Shown here: positions 1 to 6,273 of the stretch, piece after piece
Position numbering within the stretch: position 1 is the first letter of the stretch
How the letters are laid out: every line of letters begins with the position of its first letter
NCBI GenBank assembly: GCA_002715425.1
Contig: PAYW01000026.1
Location: 1 to 6,760, forward strand
Length of the DNA stretch: 6,760 bases
Source: Actinomycetota bacterium
Lineage (GTDB): Bacteria; Actinomycetota; Acidimicrobiia; Acidimicrobiales; UBA8592
Direction: 5' to 3'
Made by a program: the position numbers and the translations under genes
The notes under the pieces: model-generated
Database searches by the model: none
What the model was told of the DNA's origin: nothing
The model's input: only the letters and a program-made list of their open reading frames with translations

Positions 1-909
1 AAAGTAGGAGAGCCTCTCGTCGCTGGTTCATCATGGGGAAGAGTTAGGGCTTTGGTCTCTGACACTGGTGATCAGGTTAATTCTGCAGGCCCATCATCCC
101 CAGTTCAGGTTTTAGGGTTATCTGATGTTGCTATAGCTGGAGATGAATTCATTATTGCACCAGATGAACGCACTGCAAGAGATGTTGCCGAAACAAGAGA
201 GCACTTTCAACGAGTCGCTTCTATACGCCGCGACTCTTCTACTGGTTTAATCGGTGGACGTCTTGAAGATCTTTTCAGTCAAATTAGTTCAGGGGAGAAA
301 GCCACGCTCAACTTGATTTTAAAGGCAGATGTTAATGGGTCGCTAGAAGCGGTAAGTGAGAGCCTGAAGAAACTGGAAAGAGATGAAGTCAATATAGCTT
401 TCGTTCATTCCGGAGTAGGTGCGATCACAGAAAATGATGTTCAACTGGCCGCAACATCTAATGCAACGGTCCTAGGTTTTAATGTTCGCCCAGATCGAAA
501 AGCACGAGAAATTGCTGATCAAGAGAATGTAGAGATTCGAAATTATGAAATTATCTACAAGCTTTTGGAAGATATTGAATCTGCGATGGTTGGAATGCTT
601 GTTCCAGAGTTTGAAGAAATTGTTACTGGTGAAGCTGAAGTCCGAGAGATATACAAGATTCCAAGAATTGGAGCTATAGCTGGGTGCTATGTCTTGAATG
701 GGAAAATTACTCGGGGATCAAAAGTCCGGTTCTTACGTGAAGGAGTCATCATATGGAAAGGTGATATCTCTTCTTTGAGAAGATTCAAAGAAGACGTTAC
801 TGAAGTTGCATCTGGATATGAATGCGGAATTGGTTTGTCAGATTTCCAAGATCTAAAAAATGGAGACATTATTGAAACTTTCGATGAGCGTGAGATTGCA
901 CCAACGTGA
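1..909 (+). CDS. infB: Translation initiation factor IF-2, C-terminal part (5' end outside window)
   Basis: The frame is open from base 1 and gives 302 residues ending at TGA 907-909; the GTPase domain and N-terminus lie upstream of the window. IF-2 is the GTPase that places initiator fMet-tRNA on the 30S subunit and promotes 50S joining. Seen here, in window residues: the end of beta-barrel domain II with a GRVRAL motif (residues 13-18), AGPSSPVQVLGL and a DER-AR helix start; the C1 domain at about 88-175, with LKADVNGSLEA (107-117), HSGVGAITENDV (136-147) and FNVRPDRKAR (160-169); then the fMet-tRNA-binding C2 barrel at about 215-300, with GCYVLNGKITRG, SLRRFKEDV (258-266) and GYECGIGL (272-279). 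These match IF-2 across bacteria, and nothing looks broken. An internal TTG at 52 is not a start, because conserved IF-2 sequence continues upstream of it. It leads an apparent operon with rbfA, 45 bases downstream. Confidence 0.97.
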   Translation, partial: KVGEPLVAGSSWGRVRALVSDTGDQVNSAGPSSPVQVLGLSDVAIAGDEFIIAPDERTARDVAETREHFQRVASIRRDSSTGLIGGRLEDLFSQISSGEKATLNLILKADVNGSLEAVSESLKKLERDEVNIAFVHSGVGAITENDVQLAATSNATVLGFNVRPDRKAREIADQENVEIRNYEIIYKLLEDIESAMVGMLVPEFEEIVTGEAEVREIYKIPRIGAIAGCYVLNGKITRGSKVRFLREGVIIWKGDISSLRRFKEDVTEVASGYECGIGLSDFQDLKNGDIIETFDEREIAPT

Positions 910-941
910 TCATAGGGTTTATCGAAATTTAACTTGCAGAT

Positions 942-945
942 AAGG
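942..945 (+). promoter_or_regulatory. Ribosome binding site deciding the rbfA start
   Basis: AAGG ends 9 bases before ATG 955. The in-frame TTG at 934 has only A/T-rich sequence before it and no purine-rich box, so ATG 955 is preferred. The resulting N-terminus (MARRRSNRTREYQRSARLNE) also has the usual RbfA form. Confidence 0.5.
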
Positions 946-954
946 CATCTTGCT

Positions 955-1332
955 ATGGCTAGACGAAGGTCAAATAGAACTCGGGAATACCAGCGCAGTG
1001 CGAGGTTGAATGAGCTGCTTCGAGAAATTATTGCCGAAGAGCTTGAAAGAGTAGATGATGATCGACTCGATTGGGTAAGTGTAGTTTCTGTGGAAGTTGA
1101 TAATGAATTAACCAAAGCACGCGTCTATTTGTCTTCACTTGAAGAGAATGAGAACGAAATTATCAAAGTGCTTTCTGAATATCGAGGCCAGTTTCGGAAA
1201 GTTATTGGACAATCAGCGCGTATCCGGCGCGTGCCCGATCTTATATTTATGATCGATCCATCTATAAGAACCGGAAACCGTATTGACGAGATTCTTTCTG
1301 AATTAGACATAGCGGAGTCTGAAGGTGAATGA
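955..1332 (+). CDS. rbfA: 30S ribosome-binding factor A
   Basis: The product is 125 residues, normal for RbfA. RbfA is a single KH-like-fold protein that binds the 30S subunit near the 5' end helix of 16S rRNA, helps late maturation and acts in cold adaptation. The sequence shows the basic start with an RSARLNELLREIIAEEL helix (15-30), the strand VSVVSVEVDNELTKARVYLS (41-60), the helix FRKVIGQSARIRRVPDLIFMID (80-101) and the family ending with S-x-R-TGNRIDEIL. ATG 955 is chosen over the TTG at 934, which would add seven unconserved residues and lacks a ribosome binding site. It follows infB by 45 bases and overlaps the truB start by 8, so infB, rbfA and truB are probably cotranscribed. Family and pathway roles are from general knowledge; the assignment rests on motif recognition. 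Confidence 0.94.
   Translation: MARRRSNRTREYQRSARLNELLREIIAEELERVDDDRLDWVSVVSVEVDNELTKARVYLSSLEENENEIIKVLSEYRGQFRKVIGQSARIRRVPDLIFMIDPSIRTGNRIDEILSELDIAESEGE
1314..1317 (+). promoter_or_regulatory. Ribosome binding site for the truB GTG start, inside rbfA
   Basis: GGAG lies within the last codons of rbfA, 7 bases before GTG 1325. It supports the GTG as the truB start. The nearby ATG at 1329 is out of frame, and no other usable start lies before the conserved FVVVDKESGWTSHD region. Confidence 0.6.
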
Positions 1333-2212
1333 AGAGAATTCACAAAAAAATGGTTTCGTAGTTGTAGATAAAGAATCTGGCTGGACAAGCCATGATGTCG
1401 TGGCTCGGACTCGCAAGAAATTAAATATGCGTAAAGTCGGCCATTCGGGCACCTTAGACCCTCCTGCGACAGGAGTTCTTATTCTTGGGGTTGGGAAGGC
1501 AACAAGATTACTTAAATACATTACTGACTTACCGAAACGCTATACAGCAACTATGGTTCTCGGTGCGGAAACTTCGACGTTAGATGCGGAAGGTGAGATT
1601 ACGAATACCCAGAGTACAGAAGGGGTTTGCCTGAAAAATCTTCAAGAAGCAGGTACTCAATTTATGGGAGACATACTCCAAATTCCCCCAATGGTCTCAG
1701 CAGTAAAGGTCGAGGGTAAACGATTATATGAAATTGCAAGAGAGGGGAAGGAAGTAGAAAGGAAATCCCGGCTAGTCAGTATCTATGAACTTTCCATTGA
1801 AAAAACTGCTGAGAAGGATATCTACAGAATCAGTGTCACCTGTGGTTCCGGAACTTATATCCGTTCTCTTGTCTCTGATATAGCCCAAGCTGTAGGAACA
1901 GTCGCACACGTAGGAGATCTGAGACGAAACTCTATAGGGTCGTTCAACGAGTCTGATGCAAGTCCTATCGAGGAGATTAGTGTTATCGGAATGACCGAAG
2001 GCTTAAAGGACTATTCCCAAATAACTGTTGATGAGAAAGACGCAGCACTTATCCGAGTTGGAAGTGTCTTTGAAAAAACCCACTTTAAACTTCAAGGTGT
2101 ACCCGAACCCTGGATATTCATGGATAAGCAAGGAGATCTTTTGGCTGTCTACAAATCACATAAGGGTAAAACAATAAAGCCTGACGTAGTTATCCCGGAT
2201 AGTAACAACTAG
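1325..2212 (+). CDS. truB: tRNA pseudouridine(55) synthase TruB
   Basis: The protein is 295 residues. TruB isomerises uridine 55 in the T-loop of elongator tRNAs to pseudouridine and also acts as a tRNA folding chaperone in the cytoplasm. The N-terminal KESGWTSHDVV (16-26) leads to the catalytic motif GHSGTLDPPATGVL (39-52), in which Asp45 is the family nucleophile. The conserved tyrosine of KRYTATMVLG is Tyr73, followed by G-AET-TLDAEGEI. IPPMVSAVKVEGKRLYEIAREGKEV (120-144) is the usual TruB block, and GSGTYIRSL (174-182) carries the conserved arginine Arg180. The C-terminal region (about 230-290) resembles the short PUA-like tail of TruB but is weakly conserved. The GTG start overlaps rbfA by 8 bases, which suggests translational coupling. 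Many Actinobacteria carry an nrnA-type DHH phosphoesterase between rbfA and truB; here there is no room for one. Confidence 0.96.
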   Translation: MNEENSQKNGFVVVDKESGWTSHDVVARTRKKLNMRKVGHSGTLDPPATGVLILGVGKATRLLKYITDLPKRYTATMVLGAETSTLDAEGEITNTQSTEGVCLKNLQEAGTQFMGDILQIPPMVSAVKVEGKRLYEIAREGKEVERKSRLVSIYELSIEKTAEKDIYRISVTCGSGTYIRSLVSDIAQAVGTVAHVGDLRRNSIGSFNESDASPIEEISVIGMTEGLKDYSQITVDEKDAALIRVGSVFEKTHFKLQGVPEPWIFMDKQGDLLAVYKSHKGKTIKPDVVIPDSNN

Positions 2213-2264
2213 AAAAAATGGAATATAGATAGGAACGAACGCGAGGGGTCGGTACTGTTTCAAC

Positions 2265-3218
2265 ATGGCGATACAACTAATTAATGATCGATCGGGTATT
2301 CCAGACAATATTCAAGGGACTGTCGCCACTATAGGAGTGTACGACGGCGTTCACCTAGGACATTGCCAGCTCCTTTCCCAACTTCGAGAGAAATCTGAAG
2401 AGCTAGGCCTTGCCACAGCAGTTATTACTTTTGATCGACACCCGACGAGAGTTACCAGTCCTGAAAATGCTCCGAAACTATTAACATCTTTTTCCCAAAA
2501 AATGAAATTATTCGAATCGCAAGGAATTGATTACGCATACATCATAAAGTTTGATAAGAAGCGGTCAATGACTCCAGCGGCAGAATTCTTCCATTCAGTC
2601 TTCGCTGAAGGTGTTAGAGCAAAGGCCATTATTGTGGGAGAAGATTTTCAATTTGGCCATAACCGAGAAGGAGACGTAGCTTTTCTGAAGCAAGAAGGAG
2701 CCAAGGAAGATATTGAGGTTCAAGGTTTGCACCTCTTTCGGCATTCATCATCACCAGATATTGTGGTCTCATCAACAGCGATTCGGATGAAGCTGGCTGA
2801 TGGAGATATGCAAATGGCTGCAGAAATGTTGGGTCGTCGATTTGAGCTTGAAGGAACTGTTGTGGAAGGGGATCAGCGAGGTCGACAAATAGGTTTCCCA
2901 ACGGCAAATTTATCTATTCCTGAAGAAATGCTGTTACCCAGAGATGGAGTCTATGCATGTTGGTACAAGCGCCCCGACGGGTCGAGACACATGGCAGCTG
3001 TAAATATTGGACGCCGACCAACTTTCCAAGCAGATGACAGTAAGTCTGTTCTCGAGGCGCACCTTATCGATTTTGACGGAGAGTTATATGGAGAATCAGG
3101 CCAGATAGAGTTTGTGGATTACCTAAGAGAAGAGCGACAGTTTGATGGGGTTGAAGCCCTTGCTTCACAATTAAAATCCGATGTGCAAGCCTCCCGAACC
3201 ACCCTAGGATCCGTTTAA
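2265..3218 (+). CDS. ribF: Bifunctional riboflavin kinase / FAD synthetase
   Basis: The 317-residue protein has the normal two-domain RibF layout. The N-terminal FMN adenylyltransferase domain (about 18-175) has GVYDGVHLGH (24-33, with the HxGH nucleotide-binding signature at 30-33), FDRHP (56-60), VGEDFQFGHNREGD (124-137) and SSTAIR (169-174). The C-terminal riboflavin kinase domain (about 185-310) has LGRRFELEGTVVEGDQRGRQIGFPTANL (189-216) with the PTAN ATP/Mg site at 212-215, NIGRRPTF (247-254) and VLEAHLIDFDGELYG (262-276), where Glu264 corresponds to the family catalytic glutamate. It converts riboflavin to FMN and then FAD. ATG 2265 is the only reasonable start: an in-frame TAG at 2226-2228 closes the frame upstream and no start codon lies between. 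The ribosome binding site is poor; the best purine run, GAGGGG at 2243-2248, is 16 bases away. It lies 52 bases after truB, probably in the same transcript. Confidence 0.96.
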   Translation: MAIQLINDRSGIPDNIQGTVATIGVYDGVHLGHCQLLSQLREKSEELGLATAVITFDRHPTRVTSPENAPKLLTSFSQKMKLFESQGIDYAYIIKFDKKRSMTPAAEFFHSVFAEGVRAKAIIVGEDFQFGHNREGDVAFLKQEGAKEDIEVQGLHLFRHSSSPDIVVSSTAIRMKLADGDMQMAAEMLGRRFELEGTVVEGDQRGRQIGFPTANLSIPEEMLLPRDGVYACWYKRPDGSRHMAAVNIGRRPTFQADDSKSVLEAHLIDFDGELYGESGQIEFVDYLREERQFDGVEALASQLKSDVQASRTTLGSV

Positions 3219-3310
3219 ACGTATAAATATAGTTCTTAGGTGTCGTTTCTTCTCTACGCTGGTAGCCTTCGATCGTTCAATAAAGATTATTTTTTGAGAA
3301 CATTTGCTCT

Positions 3311-3368
3311 TTCGTTCGGAAATCGGCGATTGGGCAGGGTAAAAGACCCGAAGGGAAAAATTTAACGA
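3311..3368 (+). promoter_or_regulatory. Possible structured rpsO leader (S15 autoregulatory candidate)
   Basis: Just before rpsO, several short helices are possible. TTCGG 3315-3319 pairs with CCGAA 3348-3352, enclosing a small AATC/GATT hairpin (3321-3331). GGGT 3337-3340 pairs with ACCC 3346-3349 across an AAAAG loop and competes with the first helix. TCGTT 3312-3316 pairs with AACGA 3364-3368, which reaches the A of the rpsO ATG. The likely Shine-Dalgarno, AAGGG 3351-3355, lies 12 bases before the ATG, within or beside these helices. S15 is known to repress its own mRNA through unrelated leader structures in several phyla, so a regulatory leader is plausible here. All helices are short and the assignment is inference. 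Confidence 0.3.
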
Positions 3369-3637
3369 TGGCAGCTAACCTCCCACCAAAAAACGAAACA
3401 ATTGGGAAACACCGTCTACATGAGTCGGATACTGGATCTCCAGAAGTTCAAATCGCGTTATTAACTGACCGAATTGACCATTTGACTGAGCACTTAAAGG
3501 TTCATAAAAAAGATCACCATAGTCGACGAGGTTTGCTTATGTTGGTAGGGCGTCGTCGTCGAATGCTTGACTATGTCAGAAAGAATGATGTAGAGCGTTA
3601 TAGGGAAATCATCTCAGCGCTTGGTCTTCGTCGGTAG
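3368..3637 (+). CDS. rpsO: 30S ribosomal protein S15
   Basis: The 89-residue product has the standard S15 length. It is a primary assembly protein that binds the three-way junction of helices 20, 21 and 22 in the central domain of 16S rRNA and contributes to a bridge with the 50S subunit. Diagnostic stretches are [18 protein letters not shown] (18-36), [19 protein letters not shown] (39-57, with the rRNA-contacting DHHSRR) and [30 protein letters not shown] (59-89). The first 15 residues are divergent and proline- and basic-rich, as is usual for this protein. The ATG is supported by AAGGG 12 bases upstream, a somewhat long spacing. The gene is separated from ribF by 149 bases and from pnp by 242 bases; both gaps are structured, which fits separate control of S15 and PNPase within a shared rpsO-pnp transcript. 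Confidence 0.97.
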   Translation: MAANLPPKNETIGKHRLHESDTGSPEVQIALLTDRIDHLTEHLKVHKKDHHSRRGLLMLVGRRRRMLDYVRKNDVERYREIISALGLRR

Positions 3638-3654
3638 TCATAAGTCATCACTTC

Positions 3655-3684
3655 AGGGTTTATCTGGTAGAAATCGGATACCCT
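3655..3684 (+). other. Stem-loop after the rpsO stop, without a U-tract
   Basis: AGGGT 3655-3659 pairs with ACCCT 3680-3684. After a two-base bulge (3660-3661) a second helix of seven pairs follows, ATCTGGT 3662-3668 with AATCGGAT's last seven bases 3673-3679, including two G-U pairs and an AGAA loop. It begins 17 bases after the rpsO stop. What follows is A-rich (TAGAAATAGAAATAG, 3684-3698), not a T-run, so it does not look like a standard intrinsic terminator. It could protect the rpsO 3' end or be a processing site between rpsO and pnp. Confidence 0.45.
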
Positions 3685-3732
3685 AGAAATAGAAATAGTA
3701 AACTACTATAAGGAATGAACAAAAAAACAATC

Positions 3733-3879
3733 CCGCTGCAATAAGTCAGCTGCCAGTTGAAGCGGCCTGAGTATTCTTTGATTTGGGCCTCTTCAACTGG
3801 GAAGTTGAACTCTGTAGCTGGTGGTCACCGGAACGTCCGGAGCCAAAGATTAAGGCATTTGCCTTGAAAAGGAGTTCAA
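3733..3879 (+). ncRNA. Structured pnp 5' leader, candidate Actino-pnp type regulatory RNA
   Basis: The strongest element is a long hairpin. CCAGTTGAAG 3753-3762 pairs perfectly with CTTCAACTGG 3791-3800, and beyond one C-U mismatch GGCC 3764-3767 pairs with GGCC 3786-3789, with weaker A-U and G-U pairs toward the loop. The 3' arm can instead pair downstream: TTCAACT 3792-3798 with AGTTGAA 3803-3809 across a GGGA loop. TTGAACTC 3805-3812 also pairs perfectly with GAGTTCAA 3872-3879, which contains most of the pnp Shine-Dalgarno and runs to the base before the ATG. Two further hairpins lie between, CCGGA/TCCGG (3828-3840) and AAGGC/GCCTT (3852-3865). An Actino-pnp leader motif upstream of actinobacterial pnp genes is known, and E. 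coli pnp is autoregulated through an RNase III-cut leader hairpin. Membership in the Actino-pnp family is inferred from position and was not tested against its consensus. Confidence 0.55.
3869..3874 (+). promoter_or_regulatory. Strong ribosome binding site of pnp
   Basis: AAGGAG, 5 bases before ATG 3880, is the best Shine-Dalgarno in the window. It sits directly after the AAGGC/GCCTT hairpin, and most of it (GAG 3872-3874, plus G3871 as a possible G-U pair) can be sequestered by 3805-3813. A strong site placed inside a possible occluding helix suggests control of access. Confidence 0.75.
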
Positions 3880-6273
3880 ATGGCTGAAGCCATTTCAGTA
3901 TCTAGCGCGATAGGCGCCGAAGAGAAAGTATTATCATTAGAAACCGGCGTCCTTGCTGGTCAAGCTAATGGTGCGGTTGTAGTGACCATAGGGAGAACCA
4001 AGGTTCTTGTCACTGCCACATCTAATAAAAATGTCCGACCCGGAACTGATTTTTTCCCACTTACAGTTGATTACGAAGAGAGAAATTATGCAGCAGGGAA
4101 AATACCAGGTTCTTTCTTCCGAAGAGAAGGAAGAGCAAGCGAAACAGCAATTTTAGCTTGCCGACTGACTGACAGGCCTCTAAGGCCTTTGTTTCCAGAA
4201 GGATTTAGAAATGATGTACACATAGTAGCGACGGTTCTTGGAGCTGATCAGGAGAATCCATATGATGTACCAGCCATCAATGCTGCTTCAGCAGCACTGT
4301 GTATTTCGGATATACCTTTTCAGGGCCCACTTGGATGTGTCCGAATTGCGTATGACCAGAACGGAGAATGGGTTTCTCTTCCGACGTATGAGGAAGGGGA
4401 AGAATCAACATTTGAAATGGTTGTTGCAGGCCGATTGCTTGATGATGGCGACGTGGCTGTCATGATGGTGGAAGCTGGAGGAACACCTGAGTCCTGGAAG
4501 TATTACGAAGAAGGTGCTCCAAAAGTTGATGAAGGTGTCCTTGCTGCAGGATTAGAGTTTGCTAAAGGGCCGATTAAAGACGCTATTTCTCTTCAATCAG
4601 AATTAGTTCAGGCTACTGGAGCAAAGGAAACTATGGAAGTAGAAGTAGCTGTCGATTACAGCGAAGAAATTTTTGCTGCTGTTGAAGAGAAAGGCGCAGA
4701 TTTAATCGCCGAAAGCCAGAAGATAGCTGATAAATCGGCAAGAGGTGAAGCCGAGGCTCTTGCAGTCTCGAAGATCAAAGAAGACCTATCAGAAACATTC
4801 GATGATGAAGATGCCGAAAAGCAGATTGGCGCGGCGATCCGTTCTTTAACCAAAAGCATAGTCAGAAAGAGGATTGTAGAAGAGGGCCTTAGAATAGACG
4901 GAAGAACTCCGGCTGACCTTCGCCCTGTATCCAGCGATGTTGGGATGATCCCTACCGCTCATGGTTCCGGACTTTTCCAACGTGGTGAAACTCAAGTTCT
5001 CAATATCACTACTTTGGGAACGAAGAGAATGGATCAAATGATCGATGGGATAGATCCCATAACTCGTAAGCGGTATATGCACCATTACAATTTCCCACCG
5101 TTTTCGACAGGAGAAGCAGGATTTATGCGTGGCCCAAAGCGACGCGAAATCGGCCATGGTGCTCTTGCTGAGCGTGCCCTTCTTCCAGTTATTCCAAGTG
5201 AAGAAGAATGGCCCTATACCCTCCGACTTGTCTCGGAAGTTATGTCATCAAATGGATCTTCATCTATGGCGTCTGTTTGCTCTTCAAGCCTATCTCTGAT
5301 GGATGCGGGAGTTCCTATTAAAGCTCCTGTGGCTGGTATCGCTATGGGACTTGTTTATGCTGAAGGAAAATACACGGCATTAACTGATATTCTCGGAGCC
5401 GAAGATGCATTTGGAGATATGGACTTTAAAGTAGCCGGAACATCAGACTTCATCACAGCCCTTCAATTAGATACAAAGATTGATGGTATCCCCGCAGAGG
5501 TTTTAGCTTCTGCTCTTAACCAAGCGAAAGAAGCTCGATTGGCAATCCTTGATGTGATGAAAGCAGCAATCTCCGAACCTCGAGATGACGTTAGTGATGT
5601 AGCGCCAAAGATTATTAGCTTCGAGATACCACTCGATAAGATAGGTGAGGTTATCGGCCCCAAAGGTAAGGTAATTAATGCGATGCAGCAGGAGACTGGT
5701 GCGGAGATCATCGTTGATGATGATGGAGTTGTTGGCACCGTAGCTGTAGCCGGAACTGATCGTGATGCGGTTTACGAAGCTGAACGCCAAATTAACCTAA
5801 TCCTTGACCCTCCGACAGCTGACGTGGGGGAGACCTACACAGGTAAAGTTGTTAATATTACCAATTTTGGAGCATTCGTTAATATTCTCCCTGGACGAGA
5901 CGGGTTGCTGCATATTTCCAAGATCGGAGGGAACAAGCGCATCAATAAGGTCGAAGATGTGCTCGAATTAGGTCAAGAAGTAGAAGTACGCGTTGAAGAC
6001 ATTGATCCAAATGGAAAGATAAGCCTAGTTCCCGTAGAGGATGGTTCATCTAAAGATACTGCTGACAAAGGGAATGATAACGATAAGAAAATTCCTGAAA
6101 AGACCGAAGATAAAAATGAATCAACCAACGACGATGCTAGAAGCTTTGAAGATGAATTCGAAGAAGGTTTAGTCGCTGATCTCGGTGATTTAGGACCTCG
6201 AGCTGTGGGCAGAAGGAATTCTGATAACAACTCAAATCGTAAAGGTAAAGGACGAGGTGGGAGAAACAGATAG
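3880..6273 (+). CDS. pnp: Polyribonucleotide nucleotidyltransferase (PNPase)
   Basis: The 797-residue protein is a phosphorolytic 3'-to-5' exoribonuclease, normally a trimer, that releases nucleoside diphosphates and can also add 3' tails. Domain order: first RNase PH-like domain at about 1-225, with the RNA-contacting FFRREGR (79-85) and LTDRPLRPLF (96-105); a helical linker domain at about 245-330; the second, catalytic RNase PH domain at about 335-570, with RIDGRTPADLRP, RGETQVL (368-374), phosphate-site SNGSSSMAS (457-465) and the metal/catalytic motif ILGAEDAFGDMDFK, where Asp509, Asp515 and Lys517 match the E. coli catalytic residues; a KH domain at about 575-640 with VIGPKGKVI (591-599); and an S1 domain at about 650-720 with GKVVNITNFGAFV and GLLHIS. 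Residues 721-797 are a low-complexity acidic then basic tail ending RKGKGRGGRNR. The start has a strong AAGGAG and a structured leader suggesting post-transcriptional autoregulation. A hairpin straddles the stop. Confidence 0.98.
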   Translation: MAEAISVSSAIGAEEKVLSLETGVLAGQANGAVVVTIGRTKVLVTATSNKNVRPGTDFFPLTVDYEERNYAAGKIPGSFFRREGRASETAILACRLTDRPLRPLFPEGFRNDVHIVATVLGADQENPYDVPAINAASAALCISDIPFQGPLGCVRIAYDQNGEWVSLPTYEEGEESTFEMVVAGRLLDDGDVAVMMVEAGGTPESWKYYEEGAPKVDEGVLAAGLEFAKGPIKDAISLQSELVQATGAKETMEVEVAVDYSEEIFAAVEEKGADLIAESQKIADKSARGEAEALAVSKIKEDLSETFDDEDAEKQIGAAIRSLTKSIVRKRIVEEGLRIDGRTPADLRPVSSDVGMIPTAHGSGLFQRGETQVLNITTLGTKRMDQMIDGIDPITRKRYMHHYNFPPFSTGEAGFMRGPKRREIGHGALAERALLPVIPSEEEWPYTLRLVSEVMSSNGSSSMASVCSSSLSLMDAGVPIKAPVAGIAMGLVYAEGKYTALTDILGAEDAFGDMDFKVAGTSDFITALQLDTKIDGIPAEVLASALNQAKEARLAILDVMKAAISEPRDDVSDVAPKIISFEIPLDKIGEVIGPKGKVINAMQQETGAEIIVDDDGVVGTVAVAGTDRDAVYEAERQINLILDPPTADVGETYTGKVVNITNFGAFVNILPGRDGLLHISKIGGNKRINKVEDVLELGQEVEVRVEDIDPNGKISLVPVEDGSSKDTADKGNDNDKKIPEKTEDKNESTNDDARSFEDEFEEGLVADLGDLGPRAVGRRNSDNNSNRKGKGRGGRNR

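Noticed and set aside
934..954. Upstream TTG start for rbfA adding seven residues
   Set aside because: No ribosome binding site precedes it, while ATG 955 has AAGG at good spacing and gives the usual RbfA N-terminus.
687..1115. Open frame of 142 codons on the minus strand over the infB end and rbfA
   Set aside because: It is antisense to two clearly conserved genes and its serine-rich translation is typical of shadow frames. Other minus-strand frames over truB, ribF and pnp were rejected for the same reason.
3213..3220. Palindrome GTTTAAAC at the ribF stop
   Set aside because: An 8-base palindrome including the stop codon is readily explained by chance in A/T-rich sequence.
3222..3233. TATAAATATAGT after ribF as a -10 region for rpsO
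   Set aside because: It matches an A/T-rich -10, but no -35 is found at normal spacing, and A/T-rich matches are common in this genome. Too weak to list as a promoter.
3285..3299. GATTATTTTTTGAGA as an intrinsic terminator after ribF or as a -35 (TTGAGA)
   Set aside because: The T-run has no stem before it, and no -10 lies 16-18 bases after TTGAGA.
3704..3712. TACTATAAG as a -10 box for a pnp-specific promoter
   Set aside because: There is no recognisable -35 around 3680-3690. A promoter in the rpsO-pnp gap is plausible from other Actinobacteria but cannot be placed from sequence.
3733..3765. Alternative helix CCGCT 3733-3737 with AGCGG 3761-3765
   Set aside because: It is only 5 bp over a long loop and would break the much stronger 10-bp hairpin. 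Noted as possible but not supported on its own.
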